Positions 26,907 to 35,699 of a DNA stretch of 64,000 nt are shown here, piece after piece. The position numbers were made by a program, and so were the translations under genes. Every line of letters starts with the position of its first letter. The stretch's first letter is position 1. Below the pieces are notes generated by a model, which did no database searches, was not told where the DNA came from, and was given only the letters and a program-made list of their open reading frames with translations. This stretch comes from Pseudomonas vanderleydeniana (GTDB taxonomy: Bacteria; Pseudomonadota; Gammaproteobacteria; Pseudomonadales; Pseudomonadaceae): assembly GCF_014268755.2 (NCBI RefSeq), contig NZ_CP077093.1, positions 3,646,001 through 3,710,000 on the forward strand, read 5' to 3'.

Positions 26907-28148
26907 TCAGGCAGAGACTCCTGCCTTGTCCAGCATCGCCAACAACAGCACATTGGTTCCCGCTTGCGCCCAGTGGGGATGGATGTGCTCGGCCTCGTTG
27001 TGGCTCAGGCCGTCGACACAAGGCACGAAGATCATCGAGGTCGGGGCGACCTGGTTGAGGTAGCAGGCGTCATGCCCGGCTCCGGAAACCATGTCCTTGT
27101 GGCTGTAGCCCAACTGTTCGGTGGCGCGCCTGACGCTATCGATACAACCGGCATCGAAGTTGATCGGCGCGTAGTCGAAAATCTGTTCGACCTTCCAGCG
27201 CAATCCCATGCCTTCGGCGATACGTTGAACCAACTGCCGGAAGTCTCGATCCAGCTCAACCAGTGCCTCTTCACGCGGATGGCGGAATTCGACGCTGAAG
27301 AACACCCGTCCCGGTACCACGTTGCGCGAGTTGGGAAAGACCTTGACCAGGCCGATGGTTGCGCGACCTTCATTCCCCTGGGCCAGGCCAAGGGCATTGA
27401 CGGCCTCGGCGACCCGGGCCAGGCCCAGGAACGCATCCAGGCGCAGGTCCATTGGTGTGGTGCCGGCATGGGCGCTGCGGCCGATCAGTTCGACCTCATA
27501 CCAGCGCTGGCCCTGGGCACCGGTAACGACGCCGATGGTGAGGTCTTCGGCTTCGAGAATCGGCCCCTGTTCGATGTGCAGTTCGAACGCGGCATGGATA
27601 TCACGGCCGCCCATGGGCTCGGTGCCGGCGTAGCCGATGGTTTGCAGCGCCTGGCCGATGCTGATGCCCTCGGCGTCGGTCCGCGACAGGCCGTAGTCAA
27701 GATCGAACACGCCGGCGTAGACGCCGGAAGCAATCATTGCCGGGGCGAAGCGCGAGCCTTCCTCGTTGGTCCAGTTGATCACTTCGATCGGACGTTCGGT
27801 CTCGATGCCCAGGTCGTTCAGCGTGCGGATCACTTCAAGCCCGGCCAGGACCCCGTAGATGCCGTCGAACTTGCCCCCGGCAGGCTGCGAGTCGCCATGG
27901 GAACCGGTGATCACCGGCGCCAGGCTGTCGTCACGGCCGGCACGGCGGGCGAAGATGTTGCCCATGGCATCGACACGAATGCTGCAGCCGGCATCGCGTG
28001 CCCATTGCACGAACAGGTCGCGGCCGCGGCGGTCTTCCTCGGTCAGCGCCAGGCGTGAAACCCCGCCGTTTTCAGTGGCGCCGATACGTGCCATCTCCAT
28101 CAGCGAATCCCACAGGCGCTCACCATTGATACCCAGCGCCTGGCTCAT
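26907..28148 (-). CDS. atcC: M20-family N-carbamoyl-amino acid amidohydrolase, probable AtcC
   Basis: 413 residues, normal for the HyuC/allantoate amidohydrolase branch of M20 peptidases. Dinuclear metal ligands are visible: GSHGDSQPAGGKFDG (His, Asp), TNEEGSRF (Glu pair), FELHIEQGP (His) and SHNEAEHIHP (His). GRSAHAGTTPMDLR is the family's dimerisation/substrate segment. The enzyme removes the carbamoyl group from an N-carbamoyl amino acid. Its start overlaps the ATC hydrolase gene (ATGA), and in Pseudomonas the pair ATC hydrolase plus N-carbamoyl-L-cysteine amidohydrolase converts 2-aminothiazoline-4-carboxylate to L-cysteine. That neighbour is why I choose AtcC over a general carbamoylase; specificity cannot be read directly. 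Confidence 0.85.
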   Translation of the reverse strand: MSQALGINGERLWDSLMEMARIGATENGGVSRLALTEEDRRGRDLFVQWARDAGCSIRVDAMGNIFARRAGRDDSLAPVITGSHGDSQPAGGKFDGIYGVLAGLEVIRTLNDLGIETERPIEVINWTNEEGSRFAPAMIASGVYAGVFDLDYGLSRTDAEGISIGQALQTIGYAGTEPMGGRDIHAAFELHIEQGPILEAEDLTIGVVTGAQGQRWYEVELIGRSAHAGTTPMDLRLDAFLGLARVAEAVNALGLAQGNEGRATIGLVKVFPNSRNVVPGRVFFSVEFRHPREEALVELDRDFRQLVQRIAEGMGLRWKVEQIFDYAPINFDAGCIDSVRRATEQLGYSHKDMVSGAGHDACYLNQVAPTSMIFVPCVDGLSHNEAEHIHPHWAQAGTNVLLLAMLDKAGVSA

Positions 28149-28636
28149 GCATCACCTTCCTGCGGCTTGACCTGGTAGCGGAAGTCGCAATGGGAGGCGC
28201 CGCCCATGATGGTCTGGGTGCGTTTGAGCTCGACCCGCGGGTCATAGCCGACGATGAACAGCTCGTCGCGGTTGCACGACAACAGGTGGCCGATCTCGCC
28301 CAGGCCCATCTCATGGTACATCTCGGCGTAGCGGCAGCGGTGTACGTCGTAGTCGAAGTGAGTGGCATCGGTGGCGATCACGTCGACCTTCAGTGCGTCA
28401 TCCTTCTCCCACAGTTCCTGCAGGTCGATGAAACCCTGCAGGTCCGGGCCGTTGGGCTCGCGAGCGGCGAATTGCCGACCGGCTTCGATCGCCGCCTGGG
28501 ACACGGCCTCGCCGATGACTGCGGCGGCCTTGTCCTTGCCGTAGTCGCGCACCAGGATTTCGTAGATGGGTTTGATGATTTCGGCTTCGATGCGCCGCCG
28601 GGCGAGGATGCCCAGTTCTCCGTCATGTTGACTCAT
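28145..28636 (-). CDS. atcB: L-2-amino-thiazoline-4-carboxylate hydrolase (ATC hydrolase)
   Basis: 163 residues. The ATG at 28636 is used because GGAGG lies eight bases before it; in-frame upstream starts lack support. The sequence fits the ATC hydrolase family: an N-terminal helix pair (RRRIEAEIIKPIYEILVRDY), GEAVSQAAIEAGRQFA, and a cysteine-rich second half (FDYDVHRCRYAEMY, GHLLSCNRDE, ASHCDFRYQ). ATC hydrolase opens the ring of 2-amino-thiazoline-4-carboxylate to N-carbamoyl-L-cysteine, which AtcC then hydrolyses to cysteine, CO2 and ammonia. It shares the operon with a complete liv-type importer, which suggests uptake and use of ATC or a similar sulfur compound as sulfur/nitrogen source (inference). 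Confidence 0.85.
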   Translation of the reverse strand: MSQHDGELGILARRRIEAEIIKPIYEILVRDYGKDKAAAVIGEAVSQAAIEAGRQFAAREPNGPDLQGFIDLQELWEKDDALKVDVIATDATHFDYDVHRCRYAEMYHEMGLGEIGHLLSCNRDELFIVGYDPRVELKRTQTIMGGASHCDFRYQVKPQEGDA

Positions 28637-28670
28637 AATGTGTGCCTCCATCAGCTCCACGGACCGTCCG

Positions 28671-28699
28671 GGCGGTGGCAGTCGCGCTTCGCCACCGCC
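28671..28699 (-). terminator. strong hairpin behind the binding-protein gene
   Basis: Perfect 9-bp stem GGCGGTGGC / GCCACCGCC with an 11-base loop, just past the stop of the periplasmic binding protein gene and before atcB. There is no T-run. Such hairpins behind binding-protein genes usually protect the upstream mRNA or partly terminate, giving more binding protein than enzyme. Confidence 0.6.
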
Positions 28700-28706
28700 G
28701 GCCGGG

Positions 28707-29858
28707 TTATTGTTTGCCGCCGGCTACGCTGACCGGCTGCCAGGTATTGGCCTTGACCTGGTAAACGGTAAAGGTCGGGTTCTTCAGGTTGCCTTCGGCA
28801 TCGAAGGCGATCGGGCCGGTGACGCCCTGGTACTGGCTGGCCCTGAGCACCGGCAGGTACTTGGCCGGATCGGTGGAGTCCGCCTGCTCGATCGCCGCGA
28901 TCAGCACGCCAACGCCGTCGTAGGCAAAGGGGGCATGCAGCTCGATAGGGGTCTTGTAGCGCTGCTTGTAGGTCTGCTCGAACGCCTTGCCGCCCGGCAT
29001 CTGCGCCACGGCCAGGCCCGGCTCCAGGGCAATCACGCCTTCACCTTCCTTCTGTGCCAGTTCCAGGAAGGTCTGGCTGACGAAGCCACCGGCTCCCATC
29101 AGCGTAGCCTTGATCCCCAATTGCTTGATGCGCCGGGCAAGCGGCGCGGCTTGGGCATCCACGCCACCGAAGAAGATCAGGTCGGGATTCTTGCTGCGCA
29201 CGGTGGTCAGCACCGGGCTGAAATCCACGGTCTTGTCGTCGATGTATTCGCGCGACACGACACTGCCGCCGCTGGCTTCGATGGACTTGACGAACTGGTC
29301 CGCCAGGCCCTGGCCGAAAGCCGTGCGGTCATCGATCACGGCAATGCGCTTGGCCTTCAGCGTTTCCAACGCATAGCGGCCGGCAACCTGGCCGCCGTCA
29401 TCGTCATGGCCCATGACCCGGAAGCTGGTGTCGAAGCCCTGTTGCGTATAGGCGTGCCCGGTAGCCACCGGTGCCACCTGGGCGATGCCGGCGTCGTGGT
29501 AGACCCGGGCCGCCGGGATGCTGGTGCCGGTGTTCCAGTGGCCGACCACACCGACCACGCCCGCATCGACCAGACGCTGGGCGACGGTCACGGCGGTGCG
29601 TGGGTCGGACTGGTCGTCCTCCGAGACCAGTTTGTAGGTCACGGCTTCGCCATGGATCTTCGGATGACGGGCGTTGGCCGCGTCGATAGCCAGTTGCGCG
29701 CCGTTTTCCAGGTCCTTGCCGATCCGGGCAGAAGGGCCGGTGAGCGGGCCGGCCAAGCCAATGAGAACCTGTTGGTCGGCCTGGGCGACGGCGGCGGCCA
29801 GGCTGCTGATGGCGATACCGAGCAGGCCGGCGCGCTTGATGAGGGCAGTGATATGCAT
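28707..29858 (-). CDS. liv-type ABC transporter periplasmic binding protein
   Basis: 383 residues. A classical signal peptide is visible (KRAGLLGIAISSLAAAVAQA, cleavage before DQQ), then VLIGLAGPLTGPSARIGKDLENGAQLAID, typical of LivJ/LivK-like proteins, with VVGHWNTGTSIPAA and the GVDAQAAPLARRIKQLG core. It binds the substrate in the periplasm and hands it to LivHM. The family takes branched-chain amino acids but also amides, urea and other amino-acid-like compounds. Because atcB and atcC follow in the same operon, 2-aminothiazoline-4-carboxylate or N-carbamoylcysteine is a better guess than leucine (inference). Confidence 0.9.
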   Translation of the reverse strand: MHITALIKRAGLLGIAISSLAAAVAQADQQVLIGLAGPLTGPSARIGKDLENGAQLAIDAANARHPKIHGEAVTYKLVSEDDQSDPRTAVTVAQRLVDAGVVGVVGHWNTGTSIPAARVYHDAGIAQVAPVATGHAYTQQGFDTSFRVMGHDDDGGQVAGRYALETLKAKRIAVIDDRTAFGQGLADQFVKSIEASGGSVVSREYIDDKTVDFSPVLTTVRSKNPDLIFFGGVDAQAAPLARRIKQLGIKATLMGAGGFVSQTFLELAQKEGEGVIALEPGLAVAQMPGGKAFEQTYKQRYKTPIELHAPFAYDGVGVLIAAIEQADSTDPAKYLPVLRASQYQGVTGPIAFDAEGNLKNPTFTVYQVKANTWQPVSVAGGKQ

Positions 29859-29935
29859 GGGTGAGTCCTGTTACAGAGTGCGACCTGAAAGGTCGCCGGT
29901 TTAATTGGCTCCGGAGGCCCGGTGGCGGTTCGGGT

Positions 29936-30652
29936 TCATTCGCCGAGATAGGCGGCGCGCACGTGCGGATCGTCCCGTAGGTCGGCCGAGGGGCCTTCCA
30001 GGCTGATCCGACCGCTGTCCATCACGTAGGCACGCTGGCAGACCTGCAGGGCGAGGCGTGCGTTCTGCTCGACCAGCAGCAGGGTCATGCCGCTGTCGCA
30101 GACCTGGTCGATCACGTCGAAAATCTTCTCCACCATGATCGGTGCCAGGCCCATCGAGGGCTCGTCCAGCACCAGCAGGCGAGGGCGCGACATCAGTGCG
30201 CGAGCCAGGGCCAGCATCTGCTGCTCACCACCCGACAGCAGACCGGCCGGTTGCCGTGCACGCCGCTTCAAATGCGGGAACAGCTCCAGCCAGTGCTCGA
30301 TCTCCTGTTCTACCTGATCATGATCGGAGCGGCAGAAGGCACCGGCGTGCAGGTTCTCCACCACGCTCATGCGGGCAAAGACACCGCGGCCCTCCGGGAC
30401 CATGGCGATGCCCTCGCGGAGCAGTTCATGGGCCGCACGGCCAGCGATCGACCGACCGGCGAAGTGGATCTCGCCGGCGCTGGCCGGCAGCAGACCGGTC
30501 AACGCCTTGAGGGTCGAGGTCTTGCCGGCACCATTGGCGCCGATCAGCGTGACGCGCTCTCCCGGATTGATATGCAGGTCCAGCGACTTGACCGCGGCAA
30601 TGGCGCCGTAGTGCACGTTCAGACCCCGAATCTGCAAGAGGGCTTCAGGCAT
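29936..30652 (-). CDS. livF: LivF-type ABC ATPase
   Basis: 238 residues, normal LivF length. Walker A GANGAGKT, signature LSGGEQQ, Walker B LLVLDEPSMGL and the switch His in LLVEQNARLAL are all intact. With LivG it powers uptake through LivHM. Start overlaps the livG stop by eight bases. The symbol marks the family; the imported compound is probably an ATC-like substrate given the operon, not necessarily a branched-chain amino acid. Confidence 0.9.
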   Translation of the reverse strand: MPEALLQIRGLNVHYGAIAAVKSLDLHINPGERVTLIGANGAGKTSTLKALTGLLPASAGEIHFAGRSIAGRAAHELLREGIAMVPEGRGVFARMSVVENLHAGAFCRSDHDQVEQEIEHWLELFPHLKRRARQPAGLLSGGEQQMLALARALMSRPRLLVLDEPSMGLAPIMVEKIFDVIDQVCDSGMTLLLVEQNARLALQVCQRAYVMDSGRISLEGPSADLRDDPHVRAAYLGE

Positions 30653-31418
30653 GGGCGCTGGCTCCGAGATAGGCCTGGATCACCGCCGGGTCACGACGGA
30701 CCGTTTCGGCGCTGCCACGGGCAATCACCTGCCCGTGGTCGAGTACCGTCAACTGGTCGCAGATGCCCATGACCAGCTTGACGTCGTGTTCGATCAGCAG
30801 CACGGTGCGGTGATCGCCGCGGATCTTCTCCAGCAGCTCGCGCAGTTGCTGTTTCTCGCTGAGGTTCATGCCGGCTGCCGGTTCGTCGAGGGCCAGCAGA
30901 CGGGGTTCGGTGGCCAATGCCCGGGCGATCTCCAGGCGGCGTTGATGCCCATAAGACAGGCTGTCGGCGCGGTAGTCGGCGAACGGGCCGATGCCGACGT
31001 AGTCGAGCAGATGCATGGCCCGCTCACGGGTCTGCCGTTCCTCCTCGCGTCCACGACGGTGTCCCGTCAAGGCGGCCCAGACACCATTGCGGGTACGGAT
31101 GTGTCGTCCGACCATGACGTTCTCCAGCGCGGTCATCGCCTTGAACAGGCGGATGTTCTGGAACGTACGGGCAATGCCGGCCTGCGCCACCTTATGGACC
31201 GACGAGGGCCGGTAGCCCTGGCCGTCGAGGCGAAACTGCCCTGAATCGGCACGGTACAAGCCTGTCATGACGTTGAACAAGGTGGTCTTGCCGGCACCGT
31301 TGGGGCCGATCAGGCCGTGAATGTGGCCGATTTCGATGCTCAGGCTGACATCGCAAAGGGCTGCCACGCCGCCAAAGTGTTTGTGGACGCCGGTGATCTC
31401 CAGCAGGGCCGTGCTCAT
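30645..31418 (-). CDS. livG: LivG-type ABC ATPase
   Basis: 257 residues from ATG 31418, which overlaps the livM stop by one base (TGATG) and has GGAGG just upstream; the longer in-frame start is not needed. Walker A GPNGAGKT, signature LSYGHQRRLEIARAL, Walker B LLALDEPAAGMN and the His switch in LLIEHDVKLVM are complete. QNIRLFKAMTALENVMVGRH is characteristic of LivG. It forms the second ATPase of the importer with LivF. Confidence 0.9.
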   Translation of the reverse strand: MSTALLEITGVHKHFGGVAALCDVSLSIEIGHIHGLIGPNGAGKTTLFNVMTGLYRADSGQFRLDGQGYRPSSVHKVAQAGIARTFQNIRLFKAMTALENVMVGRHIRTRNGVWAALTGHRRGREEERQTRERAMHLLDYVGIGPFADYRADSLSYGHQRRLEIARALATEPRLLALDEPAAGMNLSEKQQLRELLEKIRGDHRTVLLIEHDVKLVMGICDQLTVLDHGQVIARGSAETVRRDPAVIQAYLGASAHA

Positions 31419-32512
31419 CACGCACCTCCATTGCGAGCGGGCCATAGGCCGGTGGGTCGATAGAGCATGGCGAGGATCAATGCCAGCCCGTAGAACAGTT
31501 GGCGAATGACCTCCGGATCCAGCAGCACCTGGCCGAACAGCGCCTGTTGCAGGCTGCCGGTACTGGCACGTAGCACTTCCGGGAGTGCGGCCAGCAGCAC
31601 GCAGCCGAGAATGACCCCGGGAATGTGACCCATGCCGCCCAGCACCACCATGGCCAGCACGGCAATCGACTCATTGAGGCTGAAGGACTCCGGGGAGACG
31701 AATCCCTGGAACGAGGCGAACAGTGCACCGCTGACACCGCCGAATGCCGCACCGATGGCAAAGGCCAGCAGCTTCAGGTTGCGGGTATTCAGGCCCATGG
31801 CCTCGGCGGCCTGCTCATCCTCGCGGATCGCCACCCAGGCCCGGCCGATGCGCGAGCGCTGCAGGCGAATGCAGATGAACAGGATGGCCACCATCATCGC
31901 CGCGAACAGGTAGTAATACAGGTACACCGACGGCAGGCGCAGGCCGAACAGTTCCTGGGGGCGGGCGAAGTTCACGCCCCACAGGTGCAGCGGGTCGACC
32001 GAGGAAATGCCCTTGGGGCCATTGGTCAGGTTGATCGGCCGGTCGAGGTTGCGCATGAAGATGCGGATGATCTCGCCAAAGCCCAGGGTGACGATCGCCA
32101 GGTAGTCACCGCGCAGGCGCAAGGTCGGTGCGCCGAGCAGGATGCCCAGGCCTGCGGCCAGCAACGCCGCCAATGACAGGATCACCCACAGTGGCGCATG
32201 CATCCCGCCAGGCAGTGCGGCGGCCAGGGCCGGAAACTGGCTGAGCAGGTGCGGTGACGAGAGCAGGGCAGCCAAGTAGGCGCCCACCGCATAGAAGGCG
32301 ATGAAGCCCATGTCCAGCAGCCCGGCATAACCGACCACGATGTTCAGGCCCAGGGCCAGCATGATGTACAGCAGCGCAAAGTCCAGGGTGCGTACCCAGG
32401 CATTGCCGCCGGCCTGGCCGACCAGCCAGGGCGCCAGCAGCAGGGCACCTGCGAACAGCAGGAGGCCGAGTTTCGCTCGCGGGGCGGTGTTGTGGAGAAT
32501 GGATTCAGTCAT
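31418..32512 (-). CDS. livM: LivM-type ABC permease
   Basis: 364 residues with about nine hydrophobic segments. LALGLNIVVGYAGLLDMGFIAFYAVGAY and the cytoplasmic GRAWVAIREDEQAAEAMGLNTRNLKLLAFAIGA coupling segment are typical LivM. The start overlaps the livH stop (ATGA). It makes the inner-membrane channel together with LivH. A notable ~30-residue insertion-like stretch (ISSVDPLHLWGVNFARPQELFG) is a periplasmic loop common in the family. Confidence 0.9.
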   Translation of the reverse strand: MTESILHNTAPRAKLGLLLFAGALLLAPWLVGQAGGNAWVRTLDFALLYIMLALGLNIVVGYAGLLDMGFIAFYAVGAYLAALLSSPHLLSQFPALAAALPGGMHAPLWVILSLAALLAAGLGILLGAPTLRLRGDYLAIVTLGFGEIIRIFMRNLDRPINLTNGPKGISSVDPLHLWGVNFARPQELFGLRLPSVYLYYYLFAAMMVAILFICIRLQRSRIGRAWVAIREDEQAAEAMGLNTRNLKLLAFAIGAAFGGVSGALFASFQGFVSPESFSLNESIAVLAMVVLGGMGHIPGVILGCVLLAALPEVLRASTGSLQQALFGQVLLDPEVIRQLFYGLALILAMLYRPTGLWPARNGGA

Positions 32513-33459
32513 GCGCGGCTCGCCAGTCGTTCGCCCAGAAGGCCGGTTGGGCGCAGCACCAGCACGGCAATCAGCACCATGAAGGCGAACACATCCTGAT
32601 AGTTGCTACCGAACACACCGCCGGTGGCGTCACCGAGATAACCGGTGCCCAGCGATTCGATAAGGCCCAGCAGGATGCCGCCGAGCATCGCGCCCTTGAG
32701 GTTGCCGATCCCACCCAGCACAGCCGCGGTGAATGCCTTGATCCCGGGCAGGAAGCCCATGTAGAAGTGTGCGCTGCCGTAGTTGCTCGCCATCATGATG
32801 CCGGCCAGGGCCGCCAGGGCGCCGCCAATGGCGAACGTCAGCACGATGACCTGGTTCGGATTGATCCCCATCAGGCTGGCGACCTGCGGATTTTCCGCCA
32901 CGGCGCGCATGGCACGGCCCAGGCGGGTGTGGTTGACCAGCAGAAGCAATACCACCATCAGGCCCAGGGCGATGCCGATCGTGGCAAGCGCCGTGATGTT
33001 GGTCATGGCAGGTGGATGCAGCTCATCACCGGCAGTGACTTCGATCGGATCCAGCGGCAGCAGTTGCACGAACATCTGCGGGTTGCGCGACCACACCAGC
33101 ATGGCCACGGTCTGCAGCAGCAGGGAAACGCCGATGCCGCTGATCAACGGCGCCAGGCGTGGAGCGTTACGCAGGCGTCGGTAGGCGACACGCTCGATCA
33201 ACACCGCCAGCATGGCGCAAGCCGCCATGGCTCCGAGTGTCGCCAGCAGCAGAACCAGCAGACCCGGCAACGAGGGAAACAGCGATTGCAGCAGGCGGAT
33301 GATCGACAGGCCAATCAGTGCGCCCATCATCAACAGGTCGCCGTGGGCGAAGTTGATGATGCGCAGTATCCCATAGACCATGGTGTAGCCCAGCGCGACC
33401 AGGGCATACAGGCTGCCGAGCATCAAACCGTTGAGCAGTTGTTGTATCAGGGTATCCAT
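32509..33459 (-). CDS. livH: LivH-type ABC permease
   Basis: 316 residues. ATG 33459 is chosen because the protein then begins MDTLIQQLLNGLMLGSLYALVALGYTMVYG, the usual LivH start; an upstream in-frame start adds a charged, non-homologous tail. RIINFAHGDLLMMGA and RAMRAVAENPQVASLMGINPNQVI are LivH landmarks, the latter the ATPase coupling helix. First gene of the livHMGF-SBP-atcB-atcC operon, so its promoter drives the whole set; it is divergent from the LysR regulator. Confidence 0.9.
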   Translation of the reverse strand: MDTLIQQLLNGLMLGSLYALVALGYTMVYGILRIINFAHGDLLMMGALIGLSIIRLLQSLFPSLPGLLVLLLATLGAMAACAMLAVLIERVAYRRLRNAPRLAPLISGIGVSLLLQTVAMLVWSRNPQMFVQLLPLDPIEVTAGDELHPPAMTNITALATIGIALGLMVVLLLLVNHTRLGRAMRAVAENPQVASLMGINPNQVIVLTFAIGGALAALAGIMMASNYGSAHFYMGFLPGIKAFTAAVLGGIGNLKGAMLGGILLGLIESLGTGYLGDATGGVFGSNYQDVFAFMVLIAVLVLRPTGLLGERLASRA

Positions 33460-33654
33460 TGCTGCGAAAAAGCCTCTTGCGCTAGAGCGACCGCAAACGC
33501 ACAAGGCCCGGGTCGGGAAAGAGGCGCACAGTAATGTTGCATTCTGTTTTTATCAAATATCTGTAAATACTATGCTTATAACAAAAACAAAAACGCGCAA
33601 ATACGGCAAAAAATAGCCATTTTCAGCGGTTTATTTTTAGAATATGCTCAATAC
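33460..33654. promoter_or_regulatory. AT-rich divergent promoter region, liv-atc operon / LysR gene
   Basis: 195 bases between divergent start codons, much richer in A/T than the surrounding coding DNA, with A- and T-runs from about 33535 to 33640. This is the expected place for LysR-type operator sites and both promoters. TAGAAT at 33638-33643 could be the -10 box of the regulator gene, which would give it a very short leader. I could not fix a single LysR T-N11-A box among several candidates. Confidence 0.5.
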
Positions 33655-34560
33655 ATGAAAAATACAGAACAGTTGGATAACGATCCGCCTCTTCGTGCAG
33701 TGCGCACCTTCGAAGCCTTCGCCCGCCACGGTGGCGTCAATGCCGCTGCGCGCGAACTGGACATCTCCGCCTCTGCGATCAGCCACCAGCTACGCCTGCT
33801 GGAGGAATTCCTGCAGCAGCCGCTGACGTTCAGGCAGGGACGCAACCTGATCCTGACCGAGGAAGGTCGGGAGTATTACCGGGCGATCCGCTCGGCCTTC
33901 GCGGTGCTGCGCAGCGCTACCGATCACGTGCGCGAGAAATCGGCATTGCGCCAGGTGACCATCAGCCTGATTCCCTTGTTCGGCATCAATCTGTTCATCC
34001 CACGCTTGCCCGAGTTCCTCGAGGAAAATCCCGGGCTGGACATCAATGTGACTTACGCCAACCACCGCAGCTACCCCAGCGATGCGGCGGATATCTCGAT
34101 CCGTTTCGGCACGGGCCATTGGCCGGGATACCACAGCGAGCCACTGGTTTCCGGCGCCGTTTCGGCTTTCTGCAGCCGCGAATTCCTGCAACGACATGGC
34201 CCGATCGATACGCCTGAGGCACTGGTCGAGCTACCGCTGCTGCACGATGAGGAGCGTGGTACCTGGGCGCAGTGGTTCCAGCAGGTCGGCGTACGGCGTG
34301 CGACCGCACTGAGCGGCCTGTTGTTCGAGGATGGGCAACTGGCGTTGACTGCGACGCTGACCGGCCTTGGCTGCGCATTGCTGCGCGAGCCACTGGTGCA
34401 GCCCTACGTCGCCAGCGGTGAACTGGTGCGCCTGTTCGACAGCAGCGTCGACGATGGGCGTGGCTACTACCTGTGCCGGAGAGCCGACAGCGAACTGTCC
34501 CGCGAGGGTCTGAACCTCTACAGTTGGATCAAGCGCAGCCTGATCGGCAGCCCGGGTTGA
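33655..34560 (+). CDS. LysR-family regulator (GcvA-like), likely controls liv-atc operon
   Basis: 301 residues. The N-terminal winged helix (LRAVRTFEAFARHGGVNAAARELDISASAISHQ, then LRLLEEFLQQPL) is the GcvA/AmpR branch of LysR proteins, and an effector domain follows from about residue 95 (QVTISLIPLFGINLFIPRLPEFL). It is divergent from the liv-atc operon across an AT-rich 195-base region, the standard layout for a LysR activator and its target. The inducer is probably the imported compound or a pathway intermediate (inference). Confidence 0.9.
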   Translation: MKNTEQLDNDPPLRAVRTFEAFARHGGVNAAARELDISASAISHQLRLLEEFLQQPLTFRQGRNLILTEEGREYYRAIRSAFAVLRSATDHVREKSALRQVTISLIPLFGINLFIPRLPEFLEENPGLDINVTYANHRSYPSDAADISIRFGTGHWPGYHSEPLVSGAVSAFCSREFLQRHGPIDTPEALVELPLLHDEERGTWAQWFQQVGVRRATALSGLLFEDGQLALTATLTGLGCALLREPLVQPYVASGELVRLFDSSVDDGRGYYLCRRADSELSREGLNLYSWIKRSLIGSPG

Positions 34561-34610
34561 GACGCCACAATCTTGCTGGCAATCGCTTTCCTGCAGTGGA
34601 TGGCCGCCTG

Positions 34611-34820
34611 CGGCGGTTCGCGGGCAAGCCACGCTCCTACAGAGAACGCAACCTTCTGTGGGAACTGGCTTTCCCGCGAACCGAGTGATGTGTGCAAGAC
34701 CGGCACGCACCGCGATTTCCTGTAGGAGCGTGGCTTGCCCGCGAACCGCCATGGGCGGCCATTCAATGACCTCATCGGAGCCCGGCACACCACTATCGCC
34801 AGCCAGCCGGCTCCCACAGG
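34611..34820. repeat. REP/BIME cluster
   Basis: Four related palindromic units: 34611-34642 (reverse orientation), 34654-34682 (diverged), 34719-34750 (forward; TGTAGGAGCGTGGCTTGCCC core) and 34793-34820 (reverse, diverged). The first and third are near-perfect inverted copies over about 30 bases. This is the Pseudomonas REP type found between genes. It fills most of the gap between the LysR and LuxR genes. Confidence 0.8.
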
Positions 34821-34823
34821 ACC

Positions 34824-35612
34824 TCAGCCCGGGCCGGGCTCGGCCGTCGTCAGGAAGTCGATGAACAGGCGGAACAGCTCGGCATGGGTCGAGATGTTCA
34901 GGCGCTGGTAGAGGTTGTGGCGGTGGACTTTCACCGTCCCCTCGGAAATGCCCAGGTTGGCAGCGATCGACACACTGCTGTGGCCCTGCAGGATCAGGCG
35001 GGCAATGACCGCCTGGGTTTCGGTCAGCTGACGCTGGAGCAGGGCAATGAAGGTATCTTCCTCGCGACCGGAAGGGGCGAGGGCGCTGCTGTCCAGTCGA
35101 AGATGCAGTTCGAACAGGGCAGCCAGGGTGTCGGCCAGCGGCGCCAGGCGTTCGACCTGCTCCTGGCTGAAGCCACCGCCACCCAGGCCACGCATCAACG
35201 AGAACACCACGGCCGCCCGGTCATCCAGGTAGGCGATGTAGCCAATTTCCTCGATGTCCACCCCGTGATCACTCGCCACGCAAGGATGGATATCCGGTGA
35301 AATGGCGAAACCCGAGGCGAAGAAACTGTCCGGGGCCAGTTCGCTCATGCGCCAGAGTCCGGCCGGGTGCCGGTTCATCGCCGCGACATAGAACGGATCG
35401 AGCAGGTAGCCACCGCGCTGGTAGGCTTCCAGGGTGCTGCGCGCCACCCTTGCGCCATAGCCGTTGTGCAGCAATACCGCCGGGGCGTTGGGACGAAACA
35501 GATAGGCGCAGCTCATGTCGTAGCCGGTCAGGGCTTCGAAGGCCGTGTCGAGCGCAGGGCCGAAGCCGGCGCTACCCACGGCGCGCAGAACGGAGGGGGA
35601 GGTCAGGGACAT
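34824..35612 (-). CDS. LuxR-type HTH transcriptional regulator
   Basis: 262 residues from ATG 35612; longer in-frame starts add a basic tail with no support. The C-terminus has a complete LuxR helix-turn-helix (ARLILQGHSSVSIAANLG, then ISEGTVKVHRHNLYQRLNI). The N-terminal ~180 residues are a sensor region without the acyl-homoserine lactone signature that I can recognise, and there is no receiver domain. The gene follows an EutH-like permease and an SDR gene on the same strand, 87 bases downstream, so it probably regulates that small amine-related set. Confidence 0.87.
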   Translation of the reverse strand: MSLTSPSVLRAVGSAGFGPALDTAFEALTGYDMSCAYLFRPNAPAVLLHNGYGARVARSTLEAYQRGGYLLDPFYVAAMNRHPAGLWRMSELAPDSFFASGFAISPDIHPCVASDHGVDIEEIGYIAYLDDRAAVVFSLMRGLGGGGFSQEQVERLAPLADTLAALFELHLRLDSSALAPSGREEDTFIALLQRQLTETQAVIARLILQGHSSVSIAANLGISEGTVKVHRHNLYQRLNISTHAELFRLFIDFLTTAEPGPG

Positions 35613-35699
35613 GGCGATTCTCGGAGCGGGGAGGCGCAGGCACTTTAACAGCAACGCTTTCGCGACTGGAGAGGCCCGCAGGCCCCTCCGTCCACTCAC

